Assembly: GCA_946631295.1 (NCBI GenBank)
Contig: CAMOZY010000015.1
Span: forward strand, 1-43,447
Length of the DNA stretch: 43,447 nucleotides
Source: an uncultured Lachnospiraceae bacterium
GTDB taxonomy: Bacteria > Bacillota > Clostridia > Lachnospirales > Lachnospiraceae
Direction of reading: 5' to 3'
This document shows positions 36,326 through 43,447 of this stretch, piece after piece; positions within the stretch are counted from its first letter, which is position 1; every line of letters starts with the position of its first letter. The notes under the pieces were generated by a model that worked only from the letters and a program-made list of their open reading frames with translations, was not told the DNA's origin and did no database searches. The translations under genes were made by a program, and so were the position numbers.

Positions 36326-37774
36326 ATGAAAGATGTGACGATAATCGGTGCCGGAGTAACGGGAAGTGCTGTTGCAAGAGAATTATCAAAATATGACCTT
36401 GAGATAACGGTACTTGAGAAGGAATCCGATGTCTGCGAAGGAACTTCCAAGGCAAACAGCGGTATAGTTCATTCCGGCTATGACGCAAAGCCCGGAACTC
36501 TCAAGGCAAGATTCAATGTTGAAGGCAATAAGCTTATACATGAACTTTCGAAGAGTCTCGATTTTCCATTCAGGGAAAACGGGTCTTTAGTTCTTGCGCT
36601 CGAAGAAGAGGGCAGGGCCGGCATAGAAGAGCTTCTTGAAAGAGGCAGAAGGAACGGTGTTCCGGATCTCAGGATAGTTGAACGTGACGAGCTTAAGGAG
36701 ATGGAGCCCAATGTCTCCGATTCTGCGGTATGTGCGCTGTATGCTCCTACCGGAGGAGTTGTATGTCCTTTTAACATGAATATTGCTTTTGCTGAGAATG
36801 CCGCCGACAACGGTGTCGCTTTCAGGTTCAATACAGAAGTTATTTCCATTGAGAAAAAGACCGGTGAAGACGGCCGGATCTTCTATCATCTTGAAACATC
36901 AAACGGTTCCTTCGATACACGTATCGTGGTGAATGCAGCAGGCGTATATGCTGACAGATTCCATAACATGGTCTCTGAAGAAAAACTCCATATAACTCCG
37001 AGAAAGGGTCAGTACTGCCTGATGGATAAGACCGTCGGAGGACTGGTTAAGCATACCCTCTTCCAGCTTCCCACAAAGCTCGGAAAGGGCATACTGGTAA
37101 CTCCCACAGTCCACGGCAATCTTATGGCAGGACCTACCGCAGAGGATACTGACAATCCCGAGGATACATCTACAACCGCAGAGGGACTTGATACCGTTTT
37201 GAGCCGGGGAGCTCTTTCTGTAAGCCGCCTACCCCGCATGACCATTACTTCTTTTGCGGGACTGAGGGCACATGAGGACGGAGGAGATTTTGTCATCGGA
37301 GAGATTAAGGATGCTCCCGGATTCATCGATGCAGCGGGAATAGAATCACCCGGACTTACGGCAGCACCTGCGATAGGAGTATATATTGCGGGAATCGTCA
37401 GGGATTTACTGAATCCTTCGGAAAAGAAGGATTTTATCAGGACAAGAAAGGGTATTCCCTCGATGGCACTTGCTACGGACGAAGAAAGGGCTGCACTGAT
37501 CGCTGCAGATCCCGCATATTCTCACGTGATATGCAGATGTGAGCTTGTAACGGAAGGCGAGATCAGAAATGCGATAACAAGGACTCTTGGGGCAACGACA
37601 GTTGACGGAGTCAAGAGAAGAACTAGAGCCGGAATGGGAAGATGTCAGGCGGGCTTTTGCCTTGCAAGGACAATCCCGATACTTGCGGAGCTCCTCGGAA
37701 AGAGCGAAGAAGAGATAGAAAAGAGCGGCGCAGGATCTTATTACGTTCGCGGCAATATAAAGGACAATCTGTAG
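36326..37774 (+). CDS. FAD-dependent oxidoreductase, GlpA-like, with C-terminal BFD [2Fe-2S] domain
   Basis: A 482-residue flavoprotein. The N-terminal Rossmann motif GAGVTGSAVARELSKYD binds FAD, and the DAO-type fold runs to about residue 360 (RKGQYCLMDK, GPTAEDTDNPED). The C-terminal BFD-like domain has C-x-C (VICRCE) and C-x4-C (GRCQAGFC), four Cys for an iron-sulfur cluster. This is the plan of anaerobic glycerol-3-phosphate dehydrogenase large subunit GlpA. It oxidises glycerol 3-phosphate to dihydroxyacetone phosphate if the assignment is right; glpK three genes downstream supports this. The ATG at 36326 is well spaced from GGAGGG; an in-frame GTG two codons upstream overlaps that site. 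No symbol is given because COG0579 proteins have other substrates too. Confidence 0.85.
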   Translation: MKDVTIIGAGVTGSAVARELSKYDLEITVLEKESDVCEGTSKANSGIVHSGYDAKPGTLKARFNVEGNKLIHELSKSLDFPFRENGSLVLALEEEGRAGIEELLERGRRNGVPDLRIVERDELKEMEPNVSDSAVCALYAPTGGVVCPFNMNIAFAENAADNGVAFRFNTEVISIEKKTGEDGRIFYHLETSNGSFDTRIVVNAAGVYADRFHNMVSEEKLHITPRKGQYCLMDKTVGGLVKHTLFQLPTKLGKGILVTPTVHGNLMAGPTAEDTDNPEDTSTTAEGLDTVLSRGALSVSRLPRMTITSFAGLRAHEDGGDFVIGEIKDAPGFIDAAGIESPGLTAAPAIGVYIAGIVRDLLNPSEKKDFIRTRKGIPSMALATDEERAALIAADPAYSHVICRCELVTEGEIRNAITRTLGATTVDGVKRRTRAGMGRCQAGFCLARTIPILAELLGKSEEEIEKSGAGSYYVRGNIKDNL

Positions 37775-37785
37775 GAGGCGCGGAT

Positions 37786-39084
37786 ATGAAAAGAGATCTC
37801 GTTATCATAGGCGGCGGCCCTGCAGGACTTGCAGCAGCTGTCAGTGCAAGAAAAGAAGGACTCGAAGACATACTTATCATCGAAAGGGATACACGGCTCG
37901 GAGGTATCCTTAATCAGTGCATCCATAACGGTTTCGGACTTCATACTTTTAAGGAGGAACTTACGGGACCAGAATATGCTGCCAGATATATCACTCAGGT
38001 GGAGGATGAAAAGATCCCATATCTGCTTGATACAATGGTCGTTGATATCTCGTATGATGAATCCACCGGAGATAAGAAAGTCACCGCGATGAATTCACGT
38101 GACGGACTTTTTACCATAGATGCACGCTCAGTGATACTGGCAATGGGATGCAGAGAGAGGCCAAGAGGCGCGCTTAATATCCCGGGTTACAGACCTGCAG
38201 GCATTTATTCTGCCGGAACTGCTCAGTATTACGTCAATATGGAGGGCAGAATGCCCGGTAAAAAGGTTGTCATCTTAGGATCCGGAGATATCGGACTTAT
38301 CATGGCAAGGCGAATGACATATGAAGGTGCCAGGGTGTTATGTGTTGCAGAGCTCCAGCCATACTCCGGCGGACTTAAGAGAAATATCGTACAGTGCCTT
38401 GATGATTTCGGAATACCGCTTCTTCTAAGTCACACCGTGGTGGATATCATGGGAAAAAGACGTGTTGAAGGCGTTACGATTGCAGAGGTTGATGAAAACA
38501 GAAAGCCCATACCCGGTACTGAGGTTTTTTATGAGTGTGACACGCTGCTTCTTTCCTGCGGACTCATTCCTGAAAATGAACTTTCTAACAAGCTTGGCGT
38601 AAGGATGAATCCCGTGACAGGCGGCGCAGTGGTCAACGAAAGCCTCGAGACCAGCATTCCCGGAGTATATGCATGCGGTAATGTGCTTCATGTTCATGAT
38701 CTTGTGGATTATGTATCGGGCGAGGCATCGGAAGCCGGTAAAAATGCTGTCCGGTTCCTTAAGAGTGAAGATGCGGCAGAAGATGACGGTGATGTCATAA
38801 ATATAAGGACTGAAAACGGAGTCAGGTATACTGTGCCATCCACCGTCAGAATATCAAAAATGCCCGATACACTGACTGTCCGATTCAGAGTCGGAAATGA
38901 GTACAGGGACAAAAATCTTGCGGTATATCTGGACGGAAAACAGCTGATGAAACTTCCCAAGAGAGTCATGGCACCGGGTGAGATGGAACAGATCATACTT
39001 GTTAAGAGTAAGGCGCAGGAGATCATCTCAGGAGCTGAAAACAGGGAACACGAACTTGTTATACGCGTTGAGGATAAAGAGTAG
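37786..39084 (+). CDS. NAD(P)/FAD-dependent oxidoreductase, second flavoprotein of the glycerol cluster
   Basis: A 432-residue protein with an FAD-binding Rossmann motif at the N-terminus (IIGGGPAGLAAAVSARKEG), a second, NAD(P)-binding Rossmann motif (VVILGSGDIGLIMARRM), the GCRERPRG block and an FAD-closing VYACGNVLHVHD. A small C-terminal domain of about 80 residues follows. It resembles the alpha-type flavoproteins of sarcosine oxidase or hydrogen cyanide synthase and takes the place of GlpB in Firmicute glycerol clusters. Its likely task is to pass electrons from the GlpA-like subunit to NAD(P) or a quinone-independent acceptor; this is inferred. The true start is the ATG at 37786 after TAGGAGG, 11 bp after the preceding stop; a longer open frame overlaps the upstream gene. 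Confidence 0.87.
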   Translation: MKRDLVIIGGGPAGLAAAVSARKEGLEDILIIERDTRLGGILNQCIHNGFGLHTFKEELTGPEYAARYITQVEDEKIPYLLDTMVVDISYDESTGDKKVTAMNSRDGLFTIDARSVILAMGCRERPRGALNIPGYRPAGIYSAGTAQYYVNMEGRMPGKKVVILGSGDIGLIMARRMTYEGARVLCVAELQPYSGGLKRNIVQCLDDFGIPLLLSHTVVDIMGKRRVEGVTIAEVDENRKPIPGTEVFYECDTLLLSCGLIPENELSNKLGVRMNPVTGGAVVNESLETSIPGVYACGNVLHVHDLVDYVSGEASEAGKNAVRFLKSEDAAEDDGDVINIRTENGVRYTVPSTVRISKMPDTLTVRFRVGNEYRDKNLAVYLDGKQLMKLPKRVMAPGEMEQIILVKSKAQEIISGAENREHELVIRVEDKE

Positions 39085-39111
39085 TCTGTTAAAAATACAG
39101 GAGAAAGGCGT

Positions 39112-39471
39112 ATGGAGATACGTGAATTAACATGTATAAGATGTCCCATCGGATGCCATATCACGGTGGAAATGGAAAACGGTGAAGTAAAAAGCATTAC
39201 CGGGAATTCATGTCCGAGGGGAGAGGAGTATGCATCAAGCGAGGTGACTCATCCCGAGAGAACCGTTACGAGCCTCGTCAGGTTAAAAGGCGGTGAGAGG
39301 CCGGTTGTATCTGTCAAGACAGACGGTAACGTTCCGAAGGAAAAGATGATGGATGTGGTTAAGGCACTTAAGGACATTGAACTTGATGCACCCGTCCGTA
39401 TCGGCGATGTTGCCTGCGAGGATATAGCGGGATGCGGAGTCAGAGTTGTTGTCACATCAAATGTAGGATAA
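39112..39471 (+). CDS. DUF1667 protein
   Basis: A 119-residue protein with an N-terminal CIRCPIGCH motif (C8, C11, C15) and a fourth Cys in NSCPRGEEYA, a pattern that resembles the iron-sulfur start of molybdopterin oxidoreductases. Further Cys residues occur near the C-terminus (VACEDIAGCGV). This is the DUF1667 family, found next to GlpA-like and flavoprotein genes in anaerobic Firmicutes. An electron-transfer role is inferred from the cysteines and the position between the flavoproteins and glpK. A good AGGAGAAAGG ribosome-binding site is present. Confidence 0.88.
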   Translation: MEIRELTCIRCPIGCHITVEMENGEVKSITGNSCPRGEEYASSEVTHPERTVTSLVRLKGGERPVVSVKTDGNVPKEKMMDVVKALKDIELDAPVRIGDVACEDIAGCGVRVVVTSNVG

Positions 39472-39510
39472 GGTGCAAAGCGTGTTTTTGCAGATTGATG
39501 GAGTTTGTTT

Positions 39511-41013
39511 ATGAGTGAGAAATATATCCTTGCATTGGATCAGGGAACCACAAGTTCAAGAGCCATAATATTCGATAAGAATGCGAAGATCAGGGCGATA
39601 GCGCAGAAGGAATTTGACCAGTATTATCCCCAGCCGGGATGGGTTGAGCATAATCCCAGGGAGATATGGTCATCCCAGCTTTCCGTTGCAAGAGAAGCCA
39701 TGGCCAACATGAATCTGTATGCTTCCGATATCGCTGCCATCGGTATCACCAACCAGAGAGAAACCACCATCGTGTGGGACAGGGAAACGGGTGAGCCTGT
39801 ATATAATGCGATAGTCTGGCAGTGCAGAAGGACCGCTCCGATGATCGATAAGATCGTTGCGGCCGGAAGAACAGACATGATCGTCGAGAAGACGGGACTT
39901 GTTCCTGATGCTTATTTTTCCGCGAGCAAGATAGCCTGGATACTTGATAATGTGGACGGTGCAAGGGAAAAGGCCGATAAGGGCAAGCTTGTATTCGGAA
40001 CTGTCGATACCTGGCTTATCTGGAATCTTACGGGCGGGCTTGTTCATGTGACTGACTATACTAACGCTGCCCGTACCATGCTTTTTAATATTCATACTCT
40101 AGAGTGGGATAAGGATCTTCTTAACCTTTTTGATATTCCCGAGAGCATGCTTCCGGATGTAAAGCCCAGCAGTGCCAGATACGGTTATACCAGTGAGAAG
40201 GTCATGGGAGGCTGGATCCCTATTTCGGGAGCTGCGGGTGACCAGCAGGCCGCATTATTCGGACAATGCTGCTTCGATAAGGGCGATGTCAAGAACACAT
40301 ACGGAACCGGATCCTTTATCCTTATGAATACAGGTGACACACCGGTAGTATCTTCCCACGGACTTCTGACTACAATGGCGGCATGTACATCCGACAAGCC
40401 CGAGTATGCACTTGAGGGATCGGTATTTGTCGCAGGTGCTGCGGTTCAGTGGCTTCGTGACAGCATGAGAATGGTAAAGAGCGCCGCTCAGACAGAAGAA
40501 TATGCCGACAGAGTCAGGGACAGTGCCGGGGTTTATGTTGTGCCTGCTTTTACCGGACTGGGAGCTCCGTACTGGGATCAGTATGCAAGGGGCACTATCG
40601 TCGGAATAACAAGGGGATGTACCAAGGAACATTTTATACGTGCGACACTTGAATCCATTGCATATCAGTCATACGACGTGATGAGAGCTATGGAAGAGGA
40701 CCTCGGAGCCCCTCTTGCGGGACTTAAGGTTGACGGCGGTGCATCGGCCAATAATTTCCTTATGAAATTCCAGGCGGATCTTGTCGGGACCAGTGTCTAC
40801 AGGCCCAAATGCATAGAAACAACAGCAATGGGAGCTGCATTCCTGGCCGGACTTGCGGAAGGTTATTATGCCGATAAGGACGAGATCCGTTCAAAATGGG
40901 AGCTTGGAAGAACCTTTGAGCCGGAGCCTGACAGAACCCGTGCGGAAAGCTGCCTGAAGGGCTGGAGAAAGGCTGTAAGGTGTGCTCTCATGTGGGCTGA
41001 GGATGATGACTGA
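39511..41013 (+). CDS. glpK: Glycerol kinase
   Basis: A 500-residue FGGY-family kinase, the normal GlpK length. It starts with the phosphate motif [13 protein letters not shown] and keeps the blocks [37 protein letters not shown] and [13 protein letters not shown]. The FGGY signature [13 protein letters not shown] is also present. It phosphorylates glycerol with ATP to sn-glycerol 3-phosphate. The start is the ATG at 39511, 7 bp after GGAG; a TTG two codons upstream is in frame but less likely. It closes the glycerol cluster; no glpF permease is in the window. Confidence 0.95.
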   Translation: MSEKYILALDQGTTSSRAIIFDKNAKIRAIAQKEFDQYYPQPGWVEHNPREIWSSQLSVAREAMANMNLYASDIAAIGITNQRETTIVWDRETGEPVYNAIVWQCRRTAPMIDKIVAAGRTDMIVEKTGLVPDAYFSASKIAWILDNVDGAREKADKGKLVFGTVDTWLIWNLTGGLVHVTDYTNAARTMLFNIHTLEWDKDLLNLFDIPESMLPDVKPSSARYGYTSEKVMGGWIPISGAAGDQQAALFGQCCFDKGDVKNTYGTGSFILMNTGDTPVVSSHGLLTTMAACTSDKPEYALEGSVFVAGAAVQWLRDSMRMVKSAAQTEEYADRVRDSAGVYVVPAFTGLGAPYWDQYARGTIVGITRGCTKEHFIRATLESIAYQSYDVMRAMEEDLGAPLAGLKVDGGASANNFLMKFQADLVGTSVYRPKCIETTAMGAAFLAGLAEGYYADKDEIRSKWELGRTFEPEPDRTRAESCLKGWRKAVRCALMWAEDDD

Positions 41014-41015
41014 AA

Positions 41016-41032
41016 AAACGACTAAATCGTTT
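41016..41032 (+). promoter_or_regulatory. Inverted repeat just after glpK
   Basis: AAACGA (41016-41021) and TCGTTT (41027-41032) are 6-bp arms around CTAAA. It could be a weak terminator, since only AT-rich sequence without a T run follows, or an operator. Confidence 0.4.
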
Positions 41033-41078
41033 AAGAATAATTAACAAAAATCACAATTCAAATCATATAATTTTGCCA

Positions 41079-41200
41079 AAATCTATAGATTTGCACAAAA
41101 AATAGCAAAAAATAGTTGCATTGACAGAGAAAATGATATATTCTCAATTCACGAAAACGATTAAGTAAAAATAATGCTTAATAGCGCTTTCGGAACGAAA
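41079..41200 (+). promoter_or_regulatory. Regulatory region of the sugar ABC transporter operon
   Basis: This AT-rich 218-bp gap holds several ordered signals. There is a 14-bp palindrome AAATCTATAGATTT (41079-41092) and a perfect 10-bp direct repeat CAAAAAATAG twice in a row (41096-41115). These abut TTGCAT (41116-41121), with TATTCT 17 bp later (41139-41144) as a plausible promoter. Downstream lie ATTAAG/CTTAAT (41160-41165, 41177-41182) and TTTCG-GAA-CGAAA (41188-41200) inverted repeats. Upstream direct repeats at helical spacing suit an activator such as the AraC-type regulators that often control LplB-type importers; that is inference. Confidence 0.5.
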
Positions 41201-41231
41201 AATTTTTACGTATCGAAGGAAGGAAACAGGA

Positions 41232-42137
41232 ATGAAGGATTTCCTAGAAAACACTTGGAAGCACAGAGCTCATGTTGTGCTGGCATTACCGGTATTTCTG
41301 GTACTGTTCTTTATCATGTATGTGCCCATGACCGGTCTCATACTCGCATTTAAGAATTTTGATGTGACCAAGGGAATCTACGGAAGCCCTTTCTGCGGTC
41401 TCGATAACTTCAAGTTCCTGATCGCATCGAAGTCAACCTTCATCAATATAACCAAGAATACGATCCTTTACTATATCGTATTCACCGCACTCGGAACTTT
41501 CCTGAATGTTACACTTGCGATTGCTATTGATCAGTGTATCTTCAAGAAGATGACCAAGGTCATGCAGACCCTGATGATCATCCCCGTGTTCATTTCCTAC
41601 GCTGCAGTACAGTTCATCGTATATGCATTCATCAGCAAGGACACCGGACTTATCAATAATACTTTCGGAACCAACACAAGCTTCTATATGAACCCGGGAC
41701 TCTGGCCCGCAATCCTGACGATCACCAAGATTTGGAAGGATACCGGATACGGATCGGTTCTTTATATGTCAGTACTCGCAGGTATCGATACCGAGCTTTA
41801 CGAAGCAGCAGAGATCGACGGTGCGAACAGATGGAAGAAGATATGGAATATCACTCTTCCCAGTCTCATCCCGATGATCACCGTTATGCTCCTGCTTTCA
41901 GTAGGTAATGTAATGAGATCCGATACCGGTCTCTTCTATCAGGTAACAAGAGACAGCGGAGTTCTTTACTCCACCACACAGGTTATCGACTCATACGTTC
42001 TTCACGCAATATTCAAGAACTCGAATTTCGGTTTCACGGCAGCTACATCCTTCTTCCAGTCCATAGTCGGTTTGCTCCTCATGCTCTTTGCAAACTGGAT
42101 GGTTAAGAAGATCGAGCCCGAGAATGCACTGTTCTAA
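41232..42137 (+). CDS. Sugar ABC transporter permease, LplB type
   Basis: A 301-residue integral membrane protein with six hydrophobic segments. The start (VVLALPVFLVLFFIMYVPMT, then AFKNFD) and the EAA loop (EAAEIDGANRWKKIWNITLP, about residues 197-216) are typical of the LplB/YteP family of permeases. These import oligosaccharides, often plant-derived ones, together with a YtcP-type partner, a lipoprotein binding protein and a shared ATPase. The RBS is GAAGGAAGG. The partner permease starts 15 bp after the stop. Confidence 0.93.
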   Translation: MKDFLENTWKHRAHVVLALPVFLVLFFIMYVPMTGLILAFKNFDVTKGIYGSPFCGLDNFKFLIASKSTFINITKNTILYYIVFTALGTFLNVTLAIAIDQCIFKKMTKVMQTLMIIPVFISYAAVQFIVYAFISKDTGLINNTFGTNTSFYMNPGLWPAILTITKIWKDTGYGSVLYMSVLAGIDTELYEAAEIDGANRWKKIWNITLPSLIPMITVMLLLSVGNVMRSDTGLFYQVTRDSGVLYSTTQVIDSYVLHAIFKNSNFGFTAATSFFQSIVGLLLMLFANWMVKKIEPENALF

Positions 42138-42152
42138 GGAGGAAGGAAAAAG

Positions 42153-43091
42153 ATGGCTAAGGAAAAGAAGGTCGGCAAGAACGCAGATCTTGCCGCTTCC
42201 AAAACTGAAAAAAAGACAGTAGGACAGTTCATACTGTTTGCCTGTCTCGTAATATTCACAATATTCTGCTTTGCGCCGGTTCTTCTGGTATTCATCTCGG
42301 CATTTACCGATGAGATCTATATCACCCAGCACGGTTTCTCGTTCTTCCCTGAGAAATGGTCAATGGCCGGAATGAACGCAGTGCTCAAGTATGGTAAGCA
42401 GCTCTTCACCTCATATGCGGTAACCATTTTCGTAACTGTTGCCGGAACATTCTTCGGACTTCTCATCATGAGCATGTATGCTTATGCAATGAGCAGAAAA
42501 GAGTTTAAACTTGCCAAGTTCCTTGCAATATTCCTTCTGATCCCCATGCTCTTCAACGGTGGTCAGTTGTCCGGATACATCGTATTCACTTCAATGTACA
42601 AGCTTAAGGACAGCCTGCTTCTTCTGATCCTGCCTCTGTGCGTGAGCACGATGAACGTTATCATATTAAGAACATATATCGTCAACAGCATTCCTGCAGA
42701 ACTTATGGAAGCAGCCAAGATTGACGGTGCCGGAGAGTACAGAACATTCTTCCAGATCACACTTCCTCTCCTCAAGCCCTCGCTTGCAGCCGTAGGATTC
42801 ATGATGGCAACAGCTTACTGGAATGACTGGCAGAACGCACTTCTTTACATTGATACCAACAGCAAGAAGCCTCTGCAGCTCCTTCTCGTAAACATCCAGA
42901 AGAGCATCCAGTTCCTTCTTAACAATAACAACGTTCCCGCTTCTGCAAGAGCAGCAATGGGTGGTGCCATCCCTCAGAACTCCGCTACAATGGCAACGGT
43001 TATCGTAGTCATCGGACCTATCATGGTGGCATATCCCTTCTTCCAGAAGTATTTCATCAAGGGACTTACAGTCGGTTCAGTCAAGGGTTGA
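42153..43091 (+). CDS. Carbohydrate ABC transporter permease, YtcP/MalG type
   Basis: A 312-residue membrane protein with six hydrophobic segments after a Lys-rich cytoplasmic start. The block ELMEAAKIDGAGEYRTFFQI (about residues 183-202) is the EAA loop that contacts the ATPase, and the C-terminus FFQKYFIKGLTVGSVKG is the standard ending of YtcP-type permeases. It forms the channel with the LplB-type protein encoded just upstream. The operon has no ATPase gene in view, in keeping with sharing of an MsmX-type ATPase such as the one at the window start. Confidence 0.93.
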   Translation: MAKEKKVGKNADLAASKTEKKTVGQFILFACLVIFTIFCFAPVLLVFISAFTDEIYITQHGFSFFPEKWSMAGMNAVLKYGKQLFTSYAVTIFVTVAGTFFGLLIMSMYAYAMSRKEFKLAKFLAIFLLIPMLFNGGQLSGYIVFTSMYKLKDSLLLLILPLCVSTMNVIILRTYIVNSIPAELMEAAKIDGAGEYRTFFQITLPLLKPSLAAVGFMMATAYWNDWQNALLYIDTNSKKPLQLLLVNIQKSIQFLLNNNNVPASARAAMGGAIPQNSATMATVIVVIGPIMVAYPFFQKYFIKGLTVGSVKG

Positions 43092-43129
43092 TTCCATAAG
43101 TATCTGAACACATCAATATGGTATTCAGG

Positions 43130-43146
43130 GGACGGGCATTCCGTCC
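43130..43146 (+). other. Intercistronic hairpin between permease and binding-protein genes
   Basis: GGACGG and CCGTCC form a perfect 6-bp stem with the loop GCATT, without a T run. Such hairpins often protect the downstream transcript so that the binding protein is made in excess. Confidence 0.55.
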
Positions 43147-43187
43147 GGACCTTATGAATATATCTAACCAAAGGGAGGTTAAGTATT

Positions 43188-43447
43188 ATGAAAAAGTTCA
43201 ACAGAGTTGCAGCTCTTGCGCTTGCAACCATGATGGGCCTTTCTCTTACCGCTTGCGGTGGTGAGAACGGAACATCAAACGGCGGAAACGGCGGCAGCGG
43301 CGCTGCTACCGGCCAGACTCAGGTAGCTGAGAACGGTGCAGTTATCATCGATGTTTACAGACGTACATTCAACCTTGGTGCAGTTGATGATGCACAGGTT
43401 AAGAAGGTTGAGGACGCTATCAACGCATACATCGCTGATAAGATCAA
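43188..43447 (+). CDS. Extracellular solute-binding lipoprotein, 5' end only
   Basis: The first 86 codons are present before the window ends. The N-terminus is a lipoprotein signal peptide: a basic start (MKKFNRV), a hydrophobic core, and the lipobox LTAC with the acylated Cys near residue 23. A Gly/Asn/Ser-rich linker follows, then the start of the mature domain (VIIDVYRRTFNLG). Its place after LplB- and YtcP-type permease genes identifies it as the sugar-binding component of that importer. A very strong AAAGGGAGG site precedes the ATG, fitting high expression. Confidence 0.92.
   Translation, partial: MKKFNRVAALALATMMGLSLTACGGENGTSNGGNGGSGAATGQTQVAENGAVIIDVYRRTFNLGAVDDAQVKKVEDAINAYIADKI

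Noticed and set aside
41151-41166. Possible catabolite-responsive element in the ABC operon leader
   Set aside because: The best stretch (CGAAAACGATTAAG) matches the cre consensus at only about 10 of 14 positions, which is too weak in AT-rich DNA.

Overview
The window looks like chromosomal DNA of an anaerobic, low-to-moderate GC Firmicute, most likely a member of the Lachnospiraceae (Butyrivibrio and relatives). Supporting signs are a CIRCE-controlled hrcA-grpE-dnaK-dnaJ operon, a DUF6465-type Ala/Lys-rich protein, a Clostridium-type cellobiose phosphorylase, an LplB/YtcP-type sugar ABC importer, a glycerol cluster with a DUF1667 protein, and purine-rich Shine-Dalgarno sequences before nearly every gene. 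Assignment below the family level is inference. No transposase, integrase, phage gene, CRISPR array, tRNA or rRNA gene was seen, and no gap above about 270 bp lacks an explanation.

Layout. 1-2787: the end of a sugar ABC ATPase gene, a PucR/CdaR-type regulator, then on the minus strand a PflA-like radical SAM gene and the SRP RNA gene (ffs). 2788-6618: a polytopic GT-C-like membrane protein, a class I aminotransferase and a patatin-like hydrolase. 6661-7231: a stand-alone DUF6465 gene with a 45-bp tandem repeat. 7261-12330: the heat-shock operon from CIRCE to a strong terminator. 12344-15987: a LacI-type regulator and cellobiose phosphorylase. 16040-18468 (minus strand): an MBOAT acyltransferase and an SGNH-type partner. 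18623-21651: an RlmI-like rRNA methyltransferase and a membrane GGDEF-EAL protein. 21780-27420: an RND/MMPL exporter coupled to a large secreted, membrane-anchored GLUG-repeat protein. 27516-36239: a tightly packed run of thrS (without a TGS domain), a cNMP-binding-like protein of unknown function, a 75-aa protein, MoxR AAA+ ATPase, DUF58 protein and transglutaminase. 36245-41013: glycerol catabolism (GlpA-like, second flavoprotein, DUF1667, glpK). 41016-43447: regulatory DNA and a sugar ABC importer (two permeases and the start of the binding lipoprotein), cut by the window end.

How the genes work together. Several units point to plant-polysaccharide and lipid-derived carbon use: cellodextrin phosphorolysis, glycerol phosphorylation and oxidation, and ABC sugar uptake. 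Others concern the envelope: the MBOAT/SGNH pair, the MMPL plus GLUG pair, and the MoxR-DUF58-transglutaminase module. The best candidate for an undescribed system is the run from 29398 to 36239, where a 760-residue protein with a degenerate cyclic-nucleotide-binding fold and a large unrecognised body is coupled to a MoxR-DUF58-transglutaminase module and overlaps an unusual thrS. All domain calls were made by eye from translated sequence and family knowledge; no database search was run.
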